NCBI RefSeq assembly: GCF_900108335.1
Contig: NZ_FNVT01000015.1
Coordinates: 186,001-250,000 of the forward strand
Length of the DNA stretch: 64,000 bases
Reading direction: 5' to 3'
Origin: Nonomuraea solani
GTDB lineage: Bacteria > Actinomycetota > Actinomycetes > Streptosporangiales > Streptosporangiaceae
Shown: positions 44,372 through 52,362 of the stretch, in pieces
Layout: the number at the start of each line of letters is the position of its first letter
How positions within the stretch are numbered: the stretch's first letter is position 1
The notes under the pieces: generated by a model
Database searches by the model: none
What the model was told of the DNA's origin: nothing
The model's input: only the letters and a program-made list of their open reading frames with translations
Position numbers and translations under genes: made by a program

Positions 44372-44485
44372 CTACCAGTAGTAGGCGCCCTTGTCCGCGG
44401 TGTCGCAGCAGTTACCGCTCAGGGTCAACTCCACTGCGTCGCCCAACTTGAACAGCATCGGCGGTTCGTACTTGCGTTTCTCCAT
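44372..44485 (-). CDS. Lasso peptide precursor (leader plus core)
   Basis: This 37-residue peptide is preceded by a strong GGGAGG ribosome site (6 bases before ATG 44485) and ends in TAG 44372-44374. The leader has YEPPMLFKLGDAVELT, matching the lasso leader rule Y..P.L...G.....T recognised by B1. Taking the conserved Thr21 as position -2, the core is SGNCCDTADKGAYYW, allowing a nine-residue Ser1-Asp9 macrolactam. If processing occurs one residue later, Gly1-Asp8 would close an eight-residue ring. Tyr-Tyr-Trp at the end are bulky plug residues. Adjacent Cys and an Asp-Thr dyad in the ring match the azole and PIMT enzymes downstream. It is too short for standard ORF calling. Confidence 0.9.
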   Translation of the reverse strand: MEKRKYEPPMLFKLGDAVELTLSGNCCDTADKGAYYW

Positions 44486-44798
44486 TTTCCACCTCCCTTG
44501 CAGCTAGACAGCCTTGTGGAACGCGCGCCGGCAGACGGGCGCGCGCGAATCAGGTGGATTTTCGACGAGGGGAATTACTCGTCAGAAGAGGCTGGAGAGG
44601 TCTCGTATGACCAAGTGGACAGCATCAACCTTCTGGGGACGCATGCACATATGTCGAGACTTATAGATCTCGGCCCGCGAGTCAACCCCGAAGTCGCACG
44701 CAATTTCGAACGTGACGCGTTGGGGCGATGAGAAAAGAAGGAACTCCTGTGAAAGAAGCAATTCTCATGGGCGGGCCGGGACAATGGGAAACGGTTTG
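44486..44798 (-). promoter_or_regulatory. Upstream region of the lasso operon: GC hairpin and weak promoter
   Basis: This 313-base stretch has no supported gene. CGCGCGCC (44522-44529) pairs with GGCGCGCG (44538-44545) and would form a leader hairpin 37 bases before the precursor ATG. A weak promoter candidate on the minus strand is TTGACT (44680-44685) with TATAAG (44660-44665), spacing only 14. Local base composition is clearly richer in A+T than the surroundings. Confidence 0.4.
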
Positions 44799-46493
44799 TC
44801 AGCGGGGACGCCTGGTATGCGTCTCACGCTCGCGGCGGACGGTCGGCCGCCTGCCCTTGATGGTGGCCCGCCGGAGTGCGGCGATCACCTCGTCGGCCGC
44901 GGAGTCGGGCACCTCCACCAGCGAGAACCGCTCGGCGATCTCGATCGCGCCGATGTCGCGCCCGCTCAGCCGCGACTCGCCGGCGATCGCCCCGACGAGG
45001 TCCTGCGGCCGGATGCCCGCGCTGCGCCCGACGTTGAAGAAGAGCCGGGCCATACCGCCGGCCGGGCCGCGCCCGTAGCGCTGGCCGTCCGGGCGGCCGT
45101 CCCGCTGCCCGCCGCGCTTGTCCACGGTGCGCGGCGAGATCTCGGGGATCTCCTCCTCGTCCAGCGCTCCCCCGCTGGACTCGTGCGCCAGCTTGACGGC
45201 GGCGAGCGCCACCTCCATGAGGTCGAACTCGTCGGCGAGCGACTCGACCACGACGCGGAACGGCTCCAGGTCGTCCTGGAGCAGGCATTCCTCCAGCGCG
45301 GCCCGGGTCAGCTCCATCCGGCGCGCCCGCAGGTCGGCGACGGTCGGCAGCCTCTCCACCGAGATGCGCTGCTTGGTCACCCGCTCGATCGACTTGAGCA
45401 TGCGGTGCTCGCGCGGCTCCACCAGCGTCAGGGCCACGCCCTCGCGACCGGCGCGGCCCACGCGCCCGATGCGGTGCACGTACGCCTCGGGCGCGGACGG
45501 GACGTTGTAGTTGACGACGTGGGTGAGCTGCTCGATGTCGAGACCTCGCGCCGCCACGTCGGTCGCGACCAGCAGATCGGCGGTCCCGGCCCGCAGCCGC
45601 GCCATCACCCGGTCGCGCTGCTCCTGCTCCATCCCGCCGTGCAGCGCCTCGGCGCGGTAGCCGCGCCCGTTCATGGCCTCGGTGAGCTGGTCGACCTCCT
45701 CGCGGGTGCGGCAGAAGATGATCGCGGCCGTCGGCGCCTCGATGTCGAGCAGCCGGCCCAGCGCGGCGGGCTTGTGCGACCTGGCCACCAGGTAGGCGGT
45801 CTGCTCCACCAGTGGCGTGGCCTCGCGCCCCTCGGCCGCCGCGTGCCCCATCTCGATGCGCACCGGGTCGCGCAGATGGCGGCGGGCGATGCCGTCGATG
45901 CGCGGCGGCAGTGTCGCGGAGAACAGCACGGTCTGGCGCTCCTCGGGGGTCGCCGCCAGGATCTCCTCGATGTCGTCGGCGAAGCCCATGTCGAGCATCT
46001 CGTCGGCCTCGTCGAGCACGACGGTGCGCAGATCGCGCAGGTCGAGCGTGCCCCGCCCGATGTGGTCGAGGGCCCGCCCCGGTGTCGCCACCACGATGTC
46101 GACCCCGCGCTTGAGCGCCTGCAACTGGCGGACGATGGGCGCGCCGCCGTAGATGGGCAGAACGCGGGTGCCGAGTGTGCGGCCGTAGCGGTGGAACGCC
46201 TCCGAGACCTGCACGGCCAGCTCACGCGTGGGCACGAGGATCAGCGCCACCGGCCCGCCGCCGTCACCGGGTGGTGGCATGCGCTGCAGCACGGGCAGGG
46301 CGAACGCCGCGGTCTTGCCCGTGCCCGTCGCCGCCTGCCCGAGCAGGTCACGGCCCTCGACCAAGGGCGGGATCGCCTCACCCTGGATCGGGGTGGGCTC
46401 TTCGTAGCCCAGCGCGGACAGCACGTCCAGGAGCTCGGATCGGAGCCCCAGATCGGCGAAAGTGGTATCGCCGTCGTTCTCATTCACGGTCAT
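44799..46493 (-). CDS. deaD: DEAD-box RNA helicase, DeaD/CsdA type
   Basis: About 564 residues from ATG 46493 (GAGGAG site). Motifs in order: Q motif (TPIQGEAIPPL), AATGTGKT, PTRELAVQ, TPGRALDH, VLDEADEMLDMGF, SATLPP, IIFCRTREE, VATDVAARGLDIE and HRIGRVGRAG. The C-terminal DbpA-like RNA-binding domain (MARLFFNVGRSAGIRPQDLVGAIAGES) and Arg-rich tail complete a DeaD protein for ribosome assembly and cold adaptation. It follows lsr2 on the same strand after 223 bases, and marks the right edge of the biosynthetic island. Confidence 0.95.
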   Translation of the reverse strand: MTVNENDGDTTFADLGLRSELLDVLSALGYEEPTPIQGEAIPPLVEGRDLLGQAATGTGKTAAFALPVLQRMPPPGDGGGPVALILVPTRELAVQVSEAFHRYGRTLGTRVLPIYGGAPIVRQLQALKRGVDIVVATPGRALDHIGRGTLDLRDLRTVVLDEADEMLDMGFADDIEEILAATPEERQTVLFSATLPPRIDGIARRHLRDPVRIEMGHAAAEGREATPLVEQTAYLVARSHKPAALGRLLDIEAPTAAIIFCRTREEVDQLTEAMNGRGYRAEALHGGMEQEQRDRVMARLRAGTADLLVATDVAARGLDIEQLTHVVNYNVPSAPEAYVHRIGRVGRAGREGVALTLVEPREHRMLKSIERVTKQRISVERLPTVADLRARRMELTRAALEECLLQDDLEPFRVVVESLADEFDLMEVALAAVKLAHESSGGALDEEEIPEISPRTVDKRGGQRDGRPDGQRYGRGPAGGMARLFFNVGRSAGIRPQDLVGAIAGESRLSGRDIGAIEIAERFSLVEVPDSAADEVIAALRRATIKGRRPTVRRERETHTRRPR

Positions 46494-46716
46494 GGCCGAC
46501 TCCTCACGAACTCCCACATCAAACGTCACAGCTCTACCCTTGCAGAGGATGTGGGAACGTCAGGCCGTGCCCTCCTCGGCCCGGGGCGCGAAGCGCCGTC
46601 CGGCGACCCTTTTCGAGCCCGCCGGGCAGGTAGTGGTGGGCGCGCACTCCATTGTGCTCTCGCCCGTCTGGCGGGACCGCGTGATTCGCCGCCAGTTCAT
46701 GATGTGCCGGCGTCGC

Positions 46717-47055
46717 TCAGTGAGCGGCTTCGTACTGCTCCACGACGGTGGCGGCGATCCGGCCGCGCTCGCTGACGGGCAGGCCCTGGGCCTTGGCCCA
46801 CCGCCTGATCTCGGTGGCCTTGTCGCGGGTCACGGTGTGACCCGAGCCGGCGCCGCGACGCCCGCGGACGACCCGGTCGGCCCGGACCGCGCGCGCCTTG
46901 GTGATGAAGGGAGCGAGAGCCTTCTCCAGCTTCTCCCTGTTCGAGCCCGAGAGGTCGATCTCGTAGCTCGTGCCGTCGAGAGCGAACCTCGTGGTCCCCT
47001 CGGCGTCACGGCCATCGATGTCATCGATAAAGGACTCAACAATACGCTTTGCCAT
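46717..47055 (-). CDS. lsr2: Lsr2 nucleoid-associated xenogeneic silencer
   Basis: This 112-residue protein has an N-terminal dimerisation domain (RIVESFIDDIDGRDAEGTTRFALDGTSYEIDLS), a linker with basic residues, and the C-terminal AT-DNA-binding domain IRRWAKAQGLPVSERGRIAATVVEQY containing the RGR minor-groove motif. Lsr2 bridges AT-rich DNA and silences horizontally acquired and biosynthetic genes. Its place beside the island is suggestive, but lsr2 is a core actinobacterial gene and this may be coincidence. Confidence 0.95.
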   Translation of the reverse strand: MAKRIVESFIDDIDGRDAEGTTRFALDGTSYEIDLSGSNREKLEKALAPFITKARAVRADRVVRGRRGAGSGHTVTRDKATEIRRWAKAQGLPVSERGRIAATVVEQYEAAH

Positions 47056-47509
47056 AAGGGTGCTCCAATTACGTCACTGTTCCAGGTACTGTAGCCGTCT
47101 TCAGCAGACCGTGCACCTCTAAGAGCCTTGTGCCCGGACAAAGGAACTCCCGGCCCGCACTTGGACTATCACACCTTCAGCCCATGCGGCCCGGTTTTCG
47201 CGGTCGCCGAAGCCGCCTTCCATGGGCGATGAGCTCAGCCCATGGCCAGGCAGCGAACATCATAGAAGCTCGCCCGCGCGCAACGCATCCCCCTGGGACC
47301 GGCCGGAGATCGCCGCCACCCTTGGGCGCCAGTCATTTGCCATCGACAATGGCGATGAATCGGCGGTGTTGAAGGCTGATTCAGTGCTCAGGGCCTGGAG
47401 TTCCACGTTGATGACGTGGTGGTCCTCGGGCTCGCCGGCACACCAAGCGGCGAGCGTTCAGCGCCGAACGCCCGCCGTCTTGTGTGGGTTCCCGCGAAGG
47501 TGCCGGGAG
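47056..47509. other. Gene-free stretch upstream of lsr2
   Basis: No coding frame in these 454 bases could be supported by homology, codon pattern or ribosome sites. It presumably holds the lsr2 promoter near 47060-47110; the rest shows nothing recognisable, perhaps decayed sequence. Confidence 0.5.
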
Positions 47510-47599
47510 TCAGGAGTTGCAGCCGCAACCACATCCACTGGCGCATGAGCAGGATGATCCGTGGCCGCATGAGCAGGATTTCGTGCTGTTTGCCGTCAT
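47510..47599 (-). CDS. 29-residue Cys/Ser/Gly-rich microprotein
   Basis: ATG 47599 opens a frame of 29 residues ending TGA 47510-47512. After MTANSTK comes SCSCGHGSSCSCASGCGCGC, then NS. It has seven Cys, one His and many Ser and Gly, with CxC pairs throughout. The ribosome site is weak (GCGGAAC). Two ideas fit: a metallothionein-like metal-binding peptide, or a microcin-B17-like azole substrate for the cyclodehydratase 5 kb away. The leader is very short for the second. It lies 155 bases downstream of a P450 gene on the same strand. It may also be chance coding. Confidence 0.4.
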   Translation of the reverse strand: MTANSTKSCSCGHGSSCSCASGCGCGCNS

Positions 47600-47753
47600 G
47601 TCTAATAAGTTCCGCGGAGTGGCGCCGGCCGAACTCGCCGGGAAGCGACAAAGCCCCTTCCCCTACGGATGTGACATCAGACATGGCCGACACAGGCGCG
47701 GCACTGCCAATGCGCGGGCCTACTTCCGATAAGGCCGTTCTCCAATGCGATAC

Positions 47754-48935
47754 TCACCAGGCCACTGGAAGGCCGTACACGCCATAGACGTCCAGGCCGT
47801 CGCGCATCGGCACCTCTTCCGGCGCCACGGCCAGGCGGAGATCCGGAAAGCGGGTGACCAGGGCGGGCAGTGCCGCGCGCATCTCGACGCGGGCCAGCTG
47901 CTGGCCGAGACACTGGTGGACGCCGTGGCCGAAGGCGACGTGCCCGGTGGCGTCCCTGGTCAGGTCGAGGACGTCGGGGTCCGGGAAGCGCTCCGGGTCG
48001 CGGTTGGCGGCCTGTACGGAGAGCGCGACGCTCTCACCCGCCCTGATCGATCGACCGCCCAGTTCGAGGTCCTCCAGCGCGGTCCGGCCGCCGGTGTGGG
48101 CGATGCTCAGGAACCGCATCAGCTCCTCCACGGCCTTGGGCGCGAGGCCCGGATCCGCGCGCAGCAGGGCGAGCTGGCCGGGGTGCTCCAGCAGCGCGAA
48201 GGTGCCCAGCGCGATCATGTTGGTGGTGGTGTCGAGCCCGGCGCCGAGCAGGAAGCCGCCGAGGTTGCCCAGCTCCTCGTCGGTCAGGTCGGTGCCGGTC
48301 AGGTCGCTGAGCAGGTCGTCGGTGGGGTGGGCGCGCTTGTCGGACACCAGCTTGCGGATGTAGGCGGCGAGCGCGTCGTAGGCGGCGAACTGCTCCGCCG
48401 GGGTCGCGTTCGCCTCGCCCATCGTGGCCGCCATGCTCTGGAACTCCGCGCGGTCGGCGTAGGGGACGCCGAGCAGCTCGCAGATCATCATCGCGGGCAC
48501 CGGCCGGGCGAACGCCTCCACCAGGTCGGCGCCGGGGCCGGCCGCCTCCATCGCGTCGAGGTGCTCCACGGTGAGGGCCTCGGCCCGCTCGGCGAGCAGG
48601 TTCATCCGCCGGACGGTGAACTTGCCGGCCAGCAGTCTGCGGTAGCGGGTGTGCTCCGGGGCGTCGACCCCGCCCAGGTCGCCGGGCTGCGCGGGCGGCA
48701 GTTCGCCGGCGTCGGCCAGGACGTAGTGCTGCAGTTCGTTGCGGGAGCTGAAGCGGGGGTCGGCGAGGACGGCGCGGACCAGGCCGTGGCTGAGGGCCAG
48801 CCAGCCCACGTGGCCGTCGGGGAAGACCAGGCGCCACAGCGGCTGCTCGGCGCGGAGCCGGGCCAGCTCGGCGGGCGGGTCGAACGGACGGCCCGCCGGA
48901 CGAACGCCGGGAAGGGCGGCCAAGGGCTCGGTCAT
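47754..48935 (-). CDS. Cytochrome P450
   Basis: This 393-residue bacterial class I P450 resembles the CYP105/CYP107 group. ATG 48935 has a GAAGGAG site; the longer frame is upstream noise. The I-helix oxygen motif reads LLGAGLDTTTN, ExxR is ELMRF with the preceding VEELMRF block, and the heme loop is FGHGVHQCLGQQLARVE, with the ligand Cys near 343. No ferredoxin or reductase gene is adjacent. A role in tailoring the nearby peptide or independent xenobiotic oxidation are both possible. Confidence 0.93.
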   Translation of the reverse strand: MTEPLAALPGVRPAGRPFDPPAELARLRAEQPLWRLVFPDGHVGWLALSHGLVRAVLADPRFSSRNELQHYVLADAGELPPAQPGDLGGVDAPEHTRYRRLLAGKFTVRRMNLLAERAEALTVEHLDAMEAAGPGADLVEAFARPVPAMMICELLGVPYADRAEFQSMAATMGEANATPAEQFAAYDALAAYIRKLVSDKRAHPTDDLLSDLTGTDLTDEELGNLGGFLLGAGLDTTTNMIALGTFALLEHPGQLALLRADPGLAPKAVEELMRFLSIAHTGGRTALEDLELGGRSIRAGESVALSVQAANRDPERFPDPDVLDLTRDATGHVAFGHGVHQCLGQQLARVEMRAALPALVTRFPDLRLAVAPEEVPMRDGLDVYGVYGLPVAW

Positions 48936-48998
48936 GTCGGCTCCTTCGAATAGGAACGTCGTACACTGAACGCGAACAACGTACGCAAGGAGAACGAT

Positions 48999-49190
48999 GT
49001 GCGCAACACTCGTCGCGCGAGAACCGACCTGACCGCCGGTGATGGACCCGGAAGGAGACCACCGCTGTTGCGCCCTGCCGAAGCGGAAGACGATGCCACC
49101 TTTCCCTTCCACATCGAGAACAGGGCCGTGGGCATTCGGGAGTCCTACGTGGCCGTTCGCCCAAATATTGACGTTTTCTTGACGCCATGA
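48999..49190 (+). CDS. Small hypothetical protein divergent from the P450
   Basis: This 63-residue frame begins at GTG 48999, six bases after an excellent AAGGAGAA ribosome site. The start (RNTRRARTDL) is reminiscent of the basic N-terminal tails of regulators, but no helix-turn-helix follows. It could be a truncated regulator gene or a leader peptide before the permease gene. No homology is recognised. Confidence 0.35.
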   Translation: MRNTRRARTDLTAGDGPGRRPPLLRPAEAEDDATFPFHIENRAVGIRESYVAVRPNIDVFLTP

Positions 49191-49258
49191 TCGCGCTGAT
49201 CAGCCTTTACCCCTCACTAGTGTCTTCGTCTTGACGCCCGCTTGACGGAAGGACCCAG

Positions 49259-51187
49259 GTGACCGAGGTGGACCAGCGTGCGGCGATGCCGACGACACCG
49301 CTGCGGCGGTGGCTGCTCAAGGGTCTGCAGGGCCCTGAGGGCGCGGCGAACCAGCCCGCGCCAGAGGAGGCCTCGGGTCACCAGCACAAGTGGTGGCAGG
49401 TCATGTGCCTGACGGGCGTGGACTACTTCTCCACCCTCGGCTACCAGCCGGGCATCGCCGCGCTGGCCGCCGGCGCGCTCAGCCCGGTGGCGACGCTGCT
49501 GCTGGTCGCGCTGACGCTGTTCGGCGCCCTGCCGACCTACCGGGCGGTGGCGGAGCAGAGCCCGCACGGGCTGGGGTCGCTGTCGATGCTGGAGAAGCTG
49601 CTGCCCGGCTGGCGGGGCAAGCTGCTGGTGTTGTTCCTGCTCGGGTTCGTGGCCACCGCCTTCATCGTCACGATCACCCTGTCGGCGGCGGACGCGACCG
49701 CGCACATCCTGCACAACCCCTTCGTCCCGCAGTCCTGGGAGCATCTCCAGGTCCCGGTCACGCTGGTGCTGATCGCGGCGCTCGGCGGGGTGTTCCTGGC
49801 CGGCTTCAGCGAGGCCATCTCCATCGCGGTCGTCCTGGTCGCCGTCTTCCTCCTGCTCAACGTGGTCGTGGTGGGCACCGCCGTGCAGCAGGTGCTCGCC
49901 CACCCCGAGCGGGTGACCGGCTGGCAGAACACGCTCAACTCCGACTACTCCAGCCCGATCGCGATGGTGGCCGTCGCCCTGTACGTGATGCCGAAGCTCG
50001 CCCTGGGCCTGTCCGGCTTCGAGACCGGCGTGGCCGTCATGCCGCTGATCAAGGGCGAGCCGGCCGAGCGGATCAAGGGCGCCCGCAAGCTGCTCACCAC
50101 CGCCGCGCTGATCATGAGCGTCTTCCTGCTCACCTCCAGCGTCGCGACCACCGTGCTGATCCCGGCCGAGGAGTTCGCCGAGGGCGGCTCGGCCAACGGC
50201 CGCGCCCTGGCCTACCTGGCCCACCTCTATCTGGGCGACTGGTTCGGCACCGCGTACGACCTGTCCACCATCGCCATCCTGTGGTTCGCCGGCGCCTCCG
50301 CCCTGGCGGGGCTGCTCAACATCGTGCCGCGCTACCTGCCCCGCTACGGCATGGCCCCCGACTGGACCCGCGCCATCCGCCCCATGGTGCTGGTCTTCAC
50401 CGGCATCGCCTTCCTCATCACCGTGGTCTTCGACGCCGAGGTCGAGACCCAGGGCGGCGCGTACGCCACCGGCGTCCTGGCCCTGATCCTGTCGGCCGCC
50501 ATCGCGGTCACCCTGTCCGCCTGGACCAGGGGCCTCGTCAAGGCCGCCGTCTTCTTCGGGGTCGTCACGCTGATCTTCGCGTACGCCACCGTCGCCAACA
50601 TCATCGAACGGCCCGACGGCCTCGTGATCTCCCTGCTGTTCGTGCTGGCCATCGTGGTCATCTCGCTCATCTCCCGCGCCACCCGCTCCACCGAGCTGCG
50701 GGTCACCCACATCAGCCTGGACGACTGCGCCCAGCGCTTCATCAACGAGGCCGGCGAGATCATCCTCATCGCCAACGAGCCCCACGGCCGCGACGCCAGG
50801 GAGTACATCGACAAGGCCCGCGAAGCCTGGGAGCTGCACCGCCTGCGCACGAGTGAGGGCCTGCTCTTCCTGGAGGTCACCATCCCCGACGCCTCCGAGT
50901 TCGCCGGTGAGCTGCGCGTGACGGGTGAGGAGCGCCACGGCTTCCGCGTCCTGCGCATGCAGAGCACCACCATCGCCAACGCCATCGCCGCCCTGCTGCT
51001 GCACCTGCGCGACCGGACCGGCAAGACGCCGCACGTGTACTTCCATTGGGCCGCCGAGGGCAACCCGATCGGCGCCCTGCTGCGTTACCTGGTCTTCGGC
51101 GGCGGCGACGTACCACCGCTGACCAGGGAGGTTCTCCGCCAGGCCGAGCCGAACCCCGATCGCAGGCCCATCGTGCATGTCGGCTGA
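49259..51187 (+). CDS. APC-superfamily amino-acid permease
   Basis: This 642-residue protein has an N-terminal cytoplasmic tail, about 12 membrane helices (roughly 45-475) and a soluble C-terminal domain of 165 residues. The first helix region WWQVMCLTGVDYFSTLGYQPGIAALAAGALSP fits APC/KUP-like permeases with a broken helix 1. The conserved FETGVAVMPLIKG segment is present. The substrate is unknown; the soluble tail (DDCAQRFINEAGEIILIANEPHG) may be regulatory. GTG 49259 has a GGAAGGA site. Confidence 0.82.
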   Translation: MTEVDQRAAMPTTPLRRWLLKGLQGPEGAANQPAPEEASGHQHKWWQVMCLTGVDYFSTLGYQPGIAALAAGALSPVATLLLVALTLFGALPTYRAVAEQSPHGLGSLSMLEKLLPGWRGKLLVLFLLGFVATAFIVTITLSAADATAHILHNPFVPQSWEHLQVPVTLVLIAALGGVFLAGFSEAISIAVVLVAVFLLLNVVVVGTAVQQVLAHPERVTGWQNTLNSDYSSPIAMVAVALYVMPKLALGLSGFETGVAVMPLIKGEPAERIKGARKLLTTAALIMSVFLLTSSVATTVLIPAEEFAEGGSANGRALAYLAHLYLGDWFGTAYDLSTIAILWFAGASALAGLLNIVPRYLPRYGMAPDWTRAIRPMVLVFTGIAFLITVVFDAEVETQGGAYATGVLALILSAAIAVTLSAWTRGLVKAAVFFGVVTLIFAYATVANIIERPDGLVISLLFVLAIVVISLISRATRSTELRVTHISLDDCAQRFINEAGEIILIANEPHGRDAREYIDKAREAWELHRLRTSEGLLFLEVTIPDASEFAGELRVTGEERHGFRVLRMQSTTIANAIAALLLHLRDRTGKTPHVYFHWAAEGNPIGALLRYLVFGGGDVPPLTREVLRQAEPNPDRRPIVHVG

Positions 51188-51260
51188 TGAGATCGAGTGG
51201 ACAGCGCCGCCGGTGACATGATCACATGGGCTCCCCGTCCCTACCGTGCGGAGCACAACC

Positions 51261-52244
51261 ATGTTCAAACGCAGCCTGACCAGGTCAGTTGCCCTTGTCA
51301 CCCTCTTCCTGAGCGTCACCGCCCCGGCGGCGGCGGTGGCGGACGACGCGCCGGCCGACCCGACGCTTCCAGGACCGGTGTACAAGACGGTCACAGACAA
51401 GAACGGGCAGCTCTCCCTCCAGACGTTCGGACGCCCTGACGGCAAGGACATGGTGTTCCGGATCTCCGGCAGCGTGTACGCCAACGTCGAGGGCAACAGC
51501 CTCGACCCGGCGTTACGTCACGGCCAGAAGCTGTTCAACATCGAGGGCTACAACATCCGCCGCCTCTACCGGGTGCCGGAGACCACGCAGCTCTACCAGT
51601 TGTCCCGCGAGATCGTCTTCTACACCGACCCCGCCGACCCGACGCGCGTCGTGCGGGAGTGGAAGAACCCGATCGACCAGAAGACCTATCCGGTCATCCC
51701 CATCAACAACGACACGGTGAACTTCGGCCCGTTCAACGTCACCTCGTCGTACGTGGGCCCGCCGGTCCGCCAGCTCCACGACGAGAGCGTGTGGACCAGC
51801 GACATCCCGGTGCGCACAGACTTCGGCACGACGCTCGGCGAGCGGTTCGGGCTGGTGAACGGCGTGTACGCGGCCCAGGAGATGTTCGACTTCTTCGTGG
51901 ACAACCGCGAGGTGGCGGCCCGTACCGGCACCGGGATGGTGCCCTCGGGGGCGATGAAGACGAAGATCGGCTGGGCGCGGACGAGCCCGTGGACGCCGTT
52001 CATGTGCCTGTCCGAGACCGACGTGCGCGGGCAGCTCACCTACCACGCCCGTAGCTGGTCGCTGGGCTCGTACGCCGAGATCGAGCCGTGGCTGCGCGCC
52101 GAGGTCGAGGCGAATCACCCGCTGTACAAGAGCACGCCCAGCGCCCCTGGGCCGAGCGAGAACTCCTGGACCTCCTTCTACAACAAGCAGCTGGGCAAGG
52201 GCGCCACCACGTGGGCCGCCTGGTGCGCCGCCAACGGGCGCTGA
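51261..52244 (+). CDS. Secreted DUF1838 family protein
   Basis: This 327-residue protein starts at ATG 51261 (GGAG site) with a Sec signal peptide to about residue 27 (VTAPAAAVA). The DUF1838 pattern is visible: KLFNIEGYNIRRLYRVPETTQLYQLSREIVFYTDPADPTRVVREWKNPIDQKTYPVIPINNDTVNFGPF and WTPFMCLSETDVRGQLTYHARSW. Catalytic residues are not known for the family. A T-tailed terminator follows. Confidence 0.82.
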   Translation: MFKRSLTRSVALVTLFLSVTAPAAAVADDAPADPTLPGPVYKTVTDKNGQLSLQTFGRPDGKDMVFRISGSVYANVEGNSLDPALRHGQKLFNIEGYNIRRLYRVPETTQLYQLSREIVFYTDPADPTRVVREWKNPIDQKTYPVIPINNDTVNFGPFNVTSSYVGPPVRQLHDESVWTSDIPVRTDFGTTLGERFGLVNGVYAAQEMFDFFVDNREVAARTGTGMVPSGAMKTKIGWARTSPWTPFMCLSETDVRGQLTYHARSWSLGSYAEIEPWLRAEVEANHPLYKSTPSAPGPSENSWTSFYNKQLGKGATTWAAWCAANGR

Positions 52245-52253
52245 CACGAGGGG

Positions 52254-52283
52254 ACCGGCCGGCCTGACCGCTGGCCGGTTTTT
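52254..52283 (+). terminator. Intrinsic terminator with T-run
   Basis: ACCGGCC (52254-52260) pairs with GGCCGGT (52273-52279), followed by TTTTT (52279-52283). It lies ten bases after the DUF1838 stop. Confidence 0.88.
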
Positions 52284-52362
52284 GACATTCCGGCGGGGTT
52301 CTCGGCCCGCGGATCGCTGCTTACACTCCGGTTCGCGCAGCCCCCTCTGCCAGGAGGTCCTT

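Noticed and set aside
44583..44652. Short minus-strand frame MCMRPQKVDAVH upstream of the lasso precursor as a second precursor
   Set aside because: No ribosome site and no lasso leader pattern (no Y..P..L...G..T).
44728..45078. Plus-strand frame starting MRKEGTPVKEAI with a plausible ribosome site
   Set aside because: It soon runs antisense into deaD and becomes Arg/Ser-rich noise; only the first 25 codons look natural.
45671..46225. Additional 184-codon minus-strand frame inside deaD
   Set aside because: It is an out-of-frame shadow of the helicase motifs.
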